This document shows, in pieces, positions 36,231 through 42,277 of a stretch of 42,277 nt of DNA. The number at the start of each line of letters is the position of its first letter. The first letter of the stretch is position 1. The notes beneath the pieces are model-generated. The model was not told the DNA's origin. It ran no database searches and worked only from the letters and a program-made list of their open reading frames with translations. The position numbers were made by a program, and so were the translations under genes. The DNA comes from Acidobacteriota bacterium (GTDB lineage Bacteria > Acidobacteriota > Terriglobia > Terriglobales > Acidobacteriaceae). The DNA lies in NCBI GenBank assembly GCA_028876335.1, contig JAGWSG010000209.1:1-42277 (forward strand). Reading direction: 5' to 3'.

Positions 36231-37211
36231 TCAGGCCTCGTTCTCCAGCGGCTCCACTTCAATTTCTGCCGCGGACTTGCCACTCTTGGTCTGCGATGAA
36301 ATCACCAGTGCCACAGCACAGATCACCATCACCATGCCCACATATTCGGACGGCTGCAGTTGTTCTCCAAGAATCAGCGTTCCCAGAATCACCGCCACTA
36401 CCGGATTCACAAACGCATACGTGGCCACCTTGGCCACAGGTACATGATGAATCAGCCAGATGTAACAACTGAAGCCCAGCAACGACCCAAATAGAACCAG
36501 ATAGCCGATCGACGCAATGCTGCGCGCATTCCACACCGCGTGCGGCCATTGCCATGTCGCCGTGGCAATCGTCAGATTGCACACGCCCGCTGCCAACATC
36601 TCCCAGCCCGCAGCAACAAGCGGGTCCACCTCAAGCTGCATCCGCCGAAAGAGCACCGAACCGCTGGCCCAGCTCAATGCGCCCAGCAAAATTGCACCCG
36701 CAGCAAACATCTGCATCGGCAGGCCCTGACGCAGTGAAGGAGCGGACTTGTACAGACTTGGCCATAGCAGCGCGATAAGTGCGCACAATCCAAGAAGTAT
36801 GCCAATCGTTCCGCGTGGTCGAAGGCGTTCTCCGCCCGGCAGCAATCGTTCAATCACAGCCACATAAAGAGGAACCACCGCCACAAGCAGCGCAGACAAG
36901 CCACTTGCCAGGTACTTCTCGCTCCAGACAAGCGCAATATTCCCACCAAAAAGTAGCAGAATGCCCACGAAGATAAGCCGTACCATCACACCGCGGCTGT
37001 AGATCAACCGCTTGCCGCGTATCGCGCAAAACGAAAACATCAGCGCGGCGCCGATCAGCATCCGTGTTCCCGCCAGAATCGTCGCCGGCAACAGATGCAC
37101 ACCTATACTCATCGCCGTATACGTGGCGCCCCAGCAGAAATAAACGCTAAGAAACGCAAGCACAATCGCGATGCGCGGCGGATTCTTTCCGGCAATGGAA
37201 GAAGAGGACAC
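36231..37211 (-). CDS. EamA-family (DMT superfamily) transporter
   Basis: The 326 residues form ten hydrophobic segments in two EamA repeats: the first starts VYFCWGATYTAMSIGVHLLP, the second GALSWASGSVLFRRMQ. SYIWLIHHVPVAKVATYAFVNPVVAVILG is also typical of YedA/RhtA-like metabolite exporters, with GLxALLVAVVPLYVA in the first half. The C-terminus is acidic. The start is GTG at 37211 with AGGA seven bases upstream. It converges on the beta-helix gene. The substrate (amino acid, sugar or other metabolite) cannot be inferred. Confidence 0.85.
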   Translation of the reverse strand: MSSSSIAGKNPPRIAIVLAFLSVYFCWGATYTAMSIGVHLLPATILAGTRMLIGAALMFSFCAIRGKRLIYSRGVMVRLIFVGILLLFGGNIALVWSEKYLASGLSALLVAVVPLYVAVIERLLPGGERLRPRGTIGILLGLCALIALLWPSLYKSAPSLRQGLPMQMFAAGAILLGALSWASGSVLFRRMQLEVDPLVAAGWEMLAAGVCNLTIATATWQWPHAVWNARSIASIGYLVLFGSLLGFSCYIWLIHHVPVAKVATYAFVNPVVAVILGTLILGEQLQPSEYVGMVMVICAVALVISSQTKSGKSAAEIEVEPLENEA

Positions 37212-37833
37212 AGCTCATCCTATCGTCTGAACCAAACAGTTTGAGAATTGTTGGTGCCATGAGGGTCGGGCAGGCCCTCATAAACACAAACTTCGACGAA
37301 TCCTCTGCCAGCTTTTCCGCGATTGCGCAGAGAATTGCAGCGTGCTGCAAGAAGTTGCATGAGACATCGCAATTTAACGGTATGGGGGATACCTGAGTTG
37401 CATTCTGTTGAAAGAAAATCGCTATGGAAGACAATCTCCCGCAAACTCGCGTGATTGCTTTTCCTAGCCGCCAGGTCGCCTCTTTTTGCGACCCTCTCGC
37501 ATTGGGAATCTTGTGATTGTGCATTAATCCGGAGAGTGCAAACGTTACCGGAACGCCATCAGCGCAAAGTTTATTGGAGATATTCACGGTGCGAGCCGTT
37601 CCCCGTTTACACAGCCGGATACGTGGCTTAGACATCCGTTGTCCAGCTTTCTGATAATGCTCTCGGGCTTGGTTTTCACCTCTTTGAAATCTTCCTCGCC
37701 TTCAGGAATGCAGAACAGGAAACCGCGTGCGTAGGGTGATAGGTATCACTTCGAAGTGAACCGGACCTGAGTTCAACTGATTGCGGCAACCGATTTTCCG
37801 CCCACTCGGTGTGAGTGGTGGCTGAGGTGCCCA
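37212..37833. other. 622-base intergenic region between EamA and P-type ATPase genes
   Basis: I find no gene of a known family here. A minus-strand frame over 37147-37635 overlaps the EamA start out of frame and has unconvincing composition. A 30-codon plus-strand frame at 37424-37516 (MEDNLPQTRVIAFPSRQ...) is possible but has only a weak upstream GAAAG. Promoters of both divergent genes must lie in this stretch. Confidence 0.35.
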
Positions 37834-40632
37834 ATGAATGCGGTCCCGCTCGAAAGTCAACCAATTCCGCATGCATGGACCATCGGTGACACGGTTTCCC
37901 GCTTCCAGACCGATCCTCACGCTGGGCTGACCTCGACTGAAGCTCATGACCGCCTTGCGCACTATGGTCATAACCAGTTACCACGGGCGTCGGGTCCTCC
38001 TCTATGGATGCGCTTTTTGCGTCAGTTTCAGAATGCTCAGTCCTACTTGCTTCTTGCCGCAGTCATTGTGTCTTTACTGGTCTGGATGCTGGAGCATGAA
38101 AGCGGCGTACCCTATGAAGCACTGGCAATATTGGCCATTCTTCTGCTAAATGCTTTTTTTGGCTTTTTCCAGGAGGAGAGGGCAGATAAAGCGCTTGCTG
38201 GGTTGCGCAGAATGACTCCCGCAGAGGCTTCGGTTATTCGAGACGGAAACTTGATGCGCATTGAGGCGCGCCTGCTTGTGCCAGGCGACCTGCTAGCGCT
38301 GCACGAAGGAGATCGCATCTCCGCCGACGCTCGTCTGTTGGAAGTTGCCAATTTTCAAACTCAGGAATCCACGCTTACTGGTGAGAGTCTGCCCGTCTCG
38401 AAGAGGACCGACCCTGTTCCTGAAAACGCAAGTCCGGCTGATCGCCTCAATATGGTGTACACGGGAACCAACGTAGTCTCAGGCCATGCGCGAGCCGTGA
38501 TTACGAGTACCGGGTCGCGCACAGAATTTGGACGCATTTCATCGCTACTTCAGCAGACCACCGAAATTGAGACACCACTGCAGAAGGAACTTAACCGGCT
38601 GGGAAAAATGCTGGGCATTGCAGTTGTGATCATTGCGGCTGTGATCATTGGTACGCTGCTGTTGGTGCATGGAGTGGGCAACGGCAGCGCGCTTCTGCGA
38701 ATCTTGCTCTTCGGCGTGGCGCTCGCTGTGGCGGCCACCCCCGAAGGCCTCGCCGCCGTCGTAACCATTGTGCTGGCTCTTGGCGTGGAACGAATGGCCC
38801 GGCGCGGCGCCATCATTCGCCACCTTGCTGCAGTGGAAACGTTGGGTGAAGCCACCGTCATAGCCTCTGATAAGACGGGCACGCTGACCATGAACGAGAT
38901 GACGGTGCGTCAGGTGGTCACAGCCTCAGGTAGAGCAATCAGCTCGGCTAGTGGGTACACGCCCGTGGCAGATTGGACGAGGGCGGATGGCGAAGACCTT
39001 GAACCTCAACTTCGGCATGAAGTCATGGAAACGCTTCTGGCCGCAGCACTGGCTAACAATGCCAGTCTGCAGCAGCGGGAAGGAGTTTGGAAGGTTCATG
39101 GCGACCCAACCGAGGGAGCGCTTTTGGCGGCCGCTGCCACCATGGGCATCGATTCTTCTGAGTTTGATCTGCACTATCCGCGCATCGGGGAGCTTCCGTT
39201 TACCTCTGAGCGAAAGCGGATGAGCACCCTTCACAGCTGCTCTGGTCGACGGATTGCCAGCTTAGAAGACGGAGTGGCAATGATGACCAAGGGGGCCGCA
39301 GACCTGATTCTCGCGCGATGTTCCCATGAGCTTTTTCAGGATGGCATTCGTATTCTCACCGATGAACGCCGGCAGGAAATCATGTGCGCGCATGACGAAA
39401 TGGCTGCGCAATCATTGCGGATACTTGGAATTGCCGCGCGCGCACTTCCTCAAGGCAATCTACCAACCGCTGAAATGGAGGACTCCTTAGAGCGCAACCT
39501 GGCCTTTTTTGGCCTGGTAGGCATGATCGATCCGCCTCGCCCTGAAGCGAAGACCGCCGTGGCAAAGGCCAAAGCTGCAGGCATTCGCCCCATCTTGATT
39601 ACCGGAGATCACGCCAACACGGCTCTCAGTATCGCTCGTGATCTCGGCATTGGCGAAGACTCCGGTGTGATCACAGGCGCAGATCTGGCAACGATGAGCG
39701 ATGAAGATCTGGCTTCAACTCTGCGCACGGTTTCAGTTTTTGCCAGAGTCGATCCTGAGCATAAGCTTCGAATCGTCAGGGCGCTCCAACACAACGGCGA
39801 GATAGTTGCAATGACAGGAGACGGTGTGAATGATGCACCCGCTCTGAAGGCTGCGGACATTGGCGTGGCCATGGGCATCACCGGCACCGACGTGGCAAAA
39901 GAAGCCGCCGACCTCGTGCTCATGGATGACAATTTCGCCACCATCGTTGCCGCTGTCGAAGAAGGGAGGGCCATCTTCGACAATATTCGGAAATTTATGC
40001 GCTATCTGCTGGCCACCAACTTCGGCGAAATTATGACTCTCTTCTTTGGTGTTTTTCTTGCTGCGCTCTTTGAGAAACAGCTCGGTAAGGAGCTCGCGCT
40101 ACCGCTTTTGGCCGTACAAGTGCTCTGGATCAACCTCGTCACAGATGGGGTCCCGGCATTGGCCCTCGGATTGGATCCACCTGCATCCGACATAATGGCT
40201 CGTAAACCCGTTCCCTCCGGTGCGCGGGTTATTGATCTTTCCATGATCGTGGATATTTTCATCGTTGCAGTAGTGATGGCTGCCGGTACACTCGGAATGT
40301 TCTTCGGTCACGACGGAAAAGCCACCTTGGAATTGCTCCAAACCATGGCTTTCACAACATTGACCATTTTCCAACTTGTGAACACCCTCAACGCTCGCTC
40401 CTCCGAACAAAGTGCTTTTGGTGGCATCTTTCTCAACCGCTGGCTATGGATGGCCATTCTGGGATCTCTGACACTCCAATTCCTTGTCCTTAATATTCCC
40501 ATCCTCGCGCATGCACTCAGCGTTGTACCTCTCACCACTGCTCAGTGGCTTCGCTCTATACTGGTGGCCAGCAGTGTGCTGTGGGTCATGGAGAGTGTGA
40601 AGTGGTTTCGCCGCAGACCTGCTTCCACTTAG
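37834..40632 (+). CDS. Type II cation-transporting P-type ATPase, probably Ca2+
   Basis: It pumps cations across the inner membrane using ATP and an aspartyl-phosphate intermediate. An N-terminal cation-ATPase domain (about 14-75) is followed by TM1-2, the actuator TGES (182-185), TM4 with AATPEGLAAVV (PEGL at 303-306) and the phosphorylation site DKTGT (Asp346). The nucleotide domain has KGAAD, the hinge has TGDGVNDAPAL, and TM6 reads LWINLVTDGVPALALGLDPP. The Asn, Thr and Asp of TM6 and the PEGL Glu are the Ca2+ site-II residues of SERCA-like pumps; TM5 has NFGEIM. The 932-residue length is normal. The ATG has GAGG six bases upstream. Mn2+ is an alternative substrate. Confidence 0.88.
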   Translation: MNAVPLESQPIPHAWTIGDTVSRFQTDPHAGLTSTEAHDRLAHYGHNQLPRASGPPLWMRFLRQFQNAQSYLLLAAVIVSLLVWMLEHESGVPYEALAILAILLLNAFFGFFQEERADKALAGLRRMTPAEASVIRDGNLMRIEARLLVPGDLLALHEGDRISADARLLEVANFQTQESTLTGESLPVSKRTDPVPENASPADRLNMVYTGTNVVSGHARAVITSTGSRTEFGRISSLLQQTTEIETPLQKELNRLGKMLGIAVVIIAAVIIGTLLLVHGVGNGSALLRILLFGVALAVAATPEGLAAVVTIVLALGVERMARRGAIIRHLAAVETLGEATVIASDKTGTLTMNEMTVRQVVTASGRAISSASGYTPVADWTRADGEDLEPQLRHEVMETLLAAALANNASLQQREGVWKVHGDPTEGALLAAAATMGIDSSEFDLHYPRIGELPFTSERKRMSTLHSCSGRRIASLEDGVAMMTKGAADLILARCSHELFQDGIRILTDERRQEIMCAHDEMAAQSLRILGIAARALPQGNLPTAEMEDSLERNLAFFGLVGMIDPPRPEAKTAVAKAKAAGIRPILITGDHANTALSIARDLGIGEDSGVITGADLATMSDEDLASTLRTVSVFARVDPEHKLRIVRALQHNGEIVAMTGDGVNDAPALKAADIGVAMGITGTDVAKEAADLVLMDDNFATIVAAVEEGRAIFDNIRKFMRYLLATNFGEIMTLFFGVFLAALFEKQLGKELALPLLAVQVLWINLVTDGVPALALGLDPPASDIMARKPVPSGARVIDLSMIVDIFIVAVVMAAGTLGMFFGHDGKATLELLQTMAFTTLTIFQLVNTLNARSSEQSAFGGIFLNRWLWMAILGSLTLQFLVLNIPILAHALSVVPLTTAQWLRSILVASSVLWVMESVKWFRRRPAST

Positions 40633-40895
40633 CCTCCCTTGCAATTCCCGCACAACGCTCGGTCTCAGGCTTGTGATCCTCCCAGCAAATAGCAGCCAGT
40701 GCCTTCTGCCTGTCTGAAAGCCTCTGTGCTGGGCCTCAAGAATCGACATGGACTGGCTTCCCGCCCAAAGACATGCCAAAGGACTCTGCAGACGGTCCGG
40801 ATGAATCGTGGAAGACCAGAGGAACCAACAGCCGCCAAGCGATTTTGGCCACTCGAAATCCGAGAAGCCAATTCAAACGAAAGTCTTTGATTTGC
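40633..40895. other. Non-coding stretch between ATPase gene and tRNA fragment
   Basis: No family is recognisable on either strand. Frames present are short or Arg/Ser-rich and lack ribosome sites. This is the chromosomal flank next to the 22-base tRNA-Leu 3' fragment. Confidence 0.35.
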
Positions 40896-40917
40896 TTGGT
40901 GCCGGGAGGGGGGGTCG
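40896..40917 (-). repeat. 22-base tRNA-Leu 3' end fragment, left copy of a direct repeat (candidate att site)
   Basis: On the minus strand this reads CGACCCCCCCTCCCGGCACC plus AA: the 3' part of the T-arm, acceptor strand TCCCGGC, discriminator A and CCA of a tRNA. The same 22 bases recur exactly at 42049-42070 inside a longer tRNA-Leu fragment. Similarity ends inside the T loop. Such 3'-end copies are typical remains of integration into a tRNA gene. Confidence 0.7.
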
Positions 40918-40963
40918 GATGGCACCCCGCTATTGAAAACACGTAAGTTATTGAAAATACTGA

Positions 40964-40999
40964 ACGCTCAAAACGCAGGAAACGCCAAAAACGCGGTAT
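40964..40999. repeat. Four tandem 9-base repeats beginning ACGC
   Basis: ACGC starts at 40964, 40973, 40982 and 40991, giving units ACGCTCAAA, ACGCAGGAA, ACGCCAAAA and ACGCGGTAT. The regular spacing is visible directly. It is immediately followed by two ATCCACACAC copies (40998-41007 and 41011-41020, 13-base period). The array sits just inside the left tRNA fragment and resembles iterons or recombinase arm sites. Confidence 0.5.
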
Positions 41000-41021
41000 C
41001 CACACACGTAATCCACACACA
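40999..41021 (+). repeat. Left subterminal repeat of the mobile-element remnant
   Basis: This 23-base stretch, with core ACACACGTA then CCACAC, matches 18 of 23 positions of the stretch at 41979-42001 in the same orientation. Each lies within about 85 bases of a tRNA fragment, on the inner side. The arrangement suggests recombinase binding sites. Confidence 0.4.
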
Positions 41022-41117
41022 AGGTTGTGAATTTTCGAGATCACGAATACGAAACACTCATTTTGAGTTCACGATCTACTTAAGACTCTGGTCGTTCTGG
41101 ATGCTATCCTTCACCGC

Positions 41118-41576
41118 ATGCAAAAATCTAGCAGGTGGATGCATCTCTTTCTTGAAGTTGTCGGCGGCCTATCGATCGTTGCTGGCCTCGCTTGGTTGGC
41201 GCTCTATGTTCTTTCATACCCGCTGCGCCATTTCTCAGACGGAAACTGCGACGATGCCGAGCAGCGAATCATCACCTCTCCAGATGGCAAGCACACGATT
41301 AAGAGTTTTCATCGAGCGTGCGGAGCGGGGAGCGAGCGACCCTATTCGTTCTACCGCGTTTACCTCAGCACCGGAAATCCCAATCCCGGATACGAATATA
41401 CCCAAATCGTGGAAATTAGAAATGTGGCGATTGGCCAGACCTCGGTGGCTTGGGATAGCCCGGACGAAATTTCAGTATCTTATCCAAGCTCAGCAATAGT
41501 CGGCGAGGCATACGCAAAAACATTCGGCGTGAGGGTTGTGTTGAATCCACCACTTTCGGAGAGTAAAAATAAATGA
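41118..41576 (+). CDS. Small membrane-anchored hypothetical protein
   Basis: 152 residues: a short basic N-terminus (MQKSSRW), one membrane helix (about 10-31, FLEVVGGLSIVAGLAWLALY) and an exported domain of about 115 residues. That domain includes DGNCDDAEQRIITSPDGKHT and HRACGAGSERPY, where two cysteines could form a disulfide. The polar, balanced composition and DSPDEISVSYPS-type strands look like a genuine protein. No family is recognised. No clear ribosome site precedes the ATG. It lies inside the tRNA-bounded element, so acquisition by transfer is likely. Confidence 0.6.
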   Translation: MQKSSRWMHLFLEVVGGLSIVAGLAWLALYVLSYPLRHFSDGNCDDAEQRIITSPDGKHTIKSFHRACGAGSERPYSFYRVYLSTGNPNPGYEYTQIVEIRNVAIGQTSVAWDSPDEISVSYPSSAIVGEAYAKTFGVRVVLNPPLSESKNK

Positions 41577-41663
41577 ATTGAATGCAGCTGACCTTGTAAA
41601 TTTCTGCCAGTGTGCTTTTATGAATAAGGTTCGTTCTTTGAAAACTTGGGGCAATCACACTTA

Positions 41664-41915
41664 ATGACACGAGCAAAATTCATTTGTCTTTCGAAGACAG
41701 AGACCTATTCGAATATCTGGGTTAATGGAAACTCAATCCCAGGCACTCTCGTTTCTGTTCGATTCCAAGTTGTCACGGGTGGGAGTGATGAGAACAAGTC
41801 GTTCTTCGCTTCGACGCCTTCTGGGAGCATTGAACTCGGTCAGATGAAGAAGGAAGTTGCAGATCAGTTTGAATTGAACAAAGAATATTACGTCGATTTC
41901 GCAGCAGCTAATTAA
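41664..41915 (+). CDS. Small hypothetical protein, mobile-element-associated type
   Basis: 83 residues from the ATG at 41664 (a TTG at 41646 would add six). It has KFICLSKTET, a central VSVRFQVVTGG, ENKSFFASTPSGSIELG and a closing FELNKEYYVDFAAAN. The FF-x-x-TPSG ... F-x-x-GKEYYVDF layout is one I associate with short uncharacterised proteins found in phages and genomic islands; this is recollection, not a search result. Cytoplasmic, beta-rich, no signal. It is A+T-rich compared with the core genes and sits between the tRNA fragments. Confidence 0.55.
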   Translation: MTRAKFICLSKTETYSNIWVNGNSIPGTLVSVRFQVVTGGSDENKSFFASTPSGSIELGQMKKEVADQFELNKEYYVDFAAAN

Positions 41916-41978
41916 CCTAATCGCCCCAAGTTTTCAGCGAATGAAGTAACCGAACTATTATCTATAAGATAAAGATGG

Positions 41979-42001
41979 TCGACACACGTATCCCACACGC
42001 G
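41979..42001 (+). repeat. Right subterminal repeat of the mobile-element remnant
   Basis: Direct, imperfect copy (18 of 23) of 40999-41021, ending 47 bases before the right tRNA fragment. A small inverted repeat TTATCT-ATA-AGATAA lies just before it at 41958-41972. Confidence 0.4.
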
Positions 42002-42049
42002 GACACTTCGCGGATTTAGATAATTTGTTTGAAATGAAGTACATCGAAT

Positions 42050-42121
42050 TGGTGCCGGGAGGGGGGGTCGAACCCCCATGACCGCAGGGGTCGGCGGATT
42101 TTGAGTCCGCTGCGTCTGCCA
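42050..42121 (-). tRNA. tRNA-Leu(CAA) 3' fragment, 5' end missing (pseudo-tRNA/att site)
   Basis: Read on the minus strand it starts TGGCAGACGC (end of the D arm). It continues with the anticodon arm GCGGA-CTCAAAA-TCCGC (anticodon CAA), the long class II variable arm GACC-CCTGC-GGTC, the T arm GGGGG-TTCGACC-CCCCC, acceptor strand TCCCGGC, A and an encoded CCA. The required 5' acceptor GCCGGGA and first half of the D arm (about 15 bases) are absent upstream; unrelated A+T-rich DNA is there instead. It cannot fold into a functional tRNA and fits an attachment-site remnant. Confidence 0.85.
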
Positions 42122-42125
42122 GTAA

Positions 42126-42148
42126 CTATTGTATAATGAATACAATAG
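42126..42148. repeat. Perfect 9-bp inverted repeat at the truncated tRNA boundary
   Basis: CTATTGTAT and ATACAATAG flank AATGA, starting five bases beyond the point where tRNA similarity stops. The arm and spacer include TATAAT (42132-42137). It could be a recombinase core site or an operator over a promoter. Direct repeats ATGTGTAA at 42166-42173 and 42178-42185 follow. Confidence 0.5.
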
Positions 42149-42277
42149 AAGGAAGAAGTGTGATTATGTGTAACGCAATGTGTAAATGTCGACTTTTTGG
42201 ATCAACCTCAGCTCAGACTGGCCGCTCTGGCGGTGCTATTTGCAGTGCTTTGGAGAGAGACGCCGGATAGTGTCGGG
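42149..42277. other. Right-edge sequence, no assignable gene
   Basis: A plus-strand frame stays open from 42164 to the edge and includes a hydrophobic stretch (LRLAALAVLFAVLW), but it has no good start codon. Another frame opens at an ATG near 42186 (MSTFWINLSSDW). Neither can be supported as a gene from 130 bases. If the tRNA fragment is a distal att site, this is the inner edge of a larger island. Confidence 0.3.

Larger units (their letters stand above)
40896..42121. mobile_element. Small tRNA-Leu-bounded mobile-element remnant
   Basis: The segment is enclosed by two direct copies of the tRNA-Leu 3' end and is more A+T-rich than its surroundings (23 G/C of 60 at 41581-41640). It carries two small genes without counterparts in the rest of the window, and related 23-base repeats near both inner ends (40999-41021 and 41979-42001, 18 of 23 matching). 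No integrase or transposase is present, so it is a remnant, a satellite mobilised in trans, or one layer of a larger stacked island. Confidence 0.55.

Noticed and set aside
37147-37635. 162-codon minus-strand frame upstream of the EamA gene
   Set aside because: It overlaps the EamA start out of frame, has no ribosome site and has an unnatural composition rich in Cys and His with no domain.
40964-40999. CRISPR array
   Set aside because: The units are 9 bases with no spacers of uniform length, and no cas gene is present anywhere in the window.
40998-41020. Chromosomal replication origin from the DnaA-like boxes
   Set aside because: Only two imperfect boxes are present, with no dnaA, dnaN or parA neighbours; a mobile-element context explains them better.

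Overview
The window looks like chromosomal DNA of an acidobacterium, most likely class Terriglobia (Acidobacteriaceae-type). The evidence is family content: a tricorn-type protease, a secreted carboxypeptidase-regulatory-domain protein, a large Ig-like/beta-propeller lipoprotein, YVTN propellers, several hemicellulose enzymes, an MbfA-type iron protein, and fairly G+C-rich codon usage. No rRNA gene is present, so this assignment is inference.

Region 1 (1-7127, all genes on the minus strand) is the end of an exopolysaccharide/sugar-nucleotide locus. In transcription order it holds a GDP-mannose 3,5-epimerase-like gene broken by three one-base losses, a WecG/TagA-type glycosyltransferase, UDP-glucose 6-dehydrogenase, UDP-glucuronate decarboxylase (the last two make UDP-xylose), and an in-frame chimera joining the first ~71 residues of GDP-mannose 4,6-dehydratase to a Wzz/BY-kinase chain-length regulator. 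A degraded IS3-type transposase end lies at the left edge. The locus appears to have lost DNA by recombination.

Region 2 (7212-16500) holds a TetR regulator, a cysteine desulfurase next to mnmA (sulfur supply plus tRNA 2-thiolation), a secreted GH51 arabinofuranosidase, a YVTN propeller, a DUF948-like/YtxH pair, and nusB behind an unusual VOC-lumazine synthase fusion. Region 3 (16579-24993) has a large cell-surface lipoprotein, an S9 peptidase, a rhomboid protease beside an MbfA-like ferritin-VIT1 protein, and a FucP-type sugar permease. Region 4 (25277-36181) has two tandem secreted paralogues of unknown function, a GH8 exo-oligoxylanase, a Gfo/Idh/MocA dehydrogenase, an SPFH protein, a tricorn protease and a secreted beta-helix protein. 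Together the GH51, GH8, sugar permease and Gfo/Idh genes suggest use of arabinoxylan-type plant polymers.

Region 5 (36231-42277) has an EamA permease, a type II cation P-ATPase and then a different kind of DNA: a more A+T-rich segment bounded by two 3' fragments of one tRNA-Leu(CAA) gene (22 and 72 nt, minus strand). Inside are two small uncharacterised genes, and both ends carry related subterminal repeats. The 72-nt fragment lacks the tRNA 5' end, so an intact tRNA-Leu, and probably an integrase-bearing island, is predicted beyond the right edge. The most unusual items are the gmd/BY-kinase chimera, the VOC-RibH fusion, the triply frameshifted epimerase and this tRNA-bounded mini-element.
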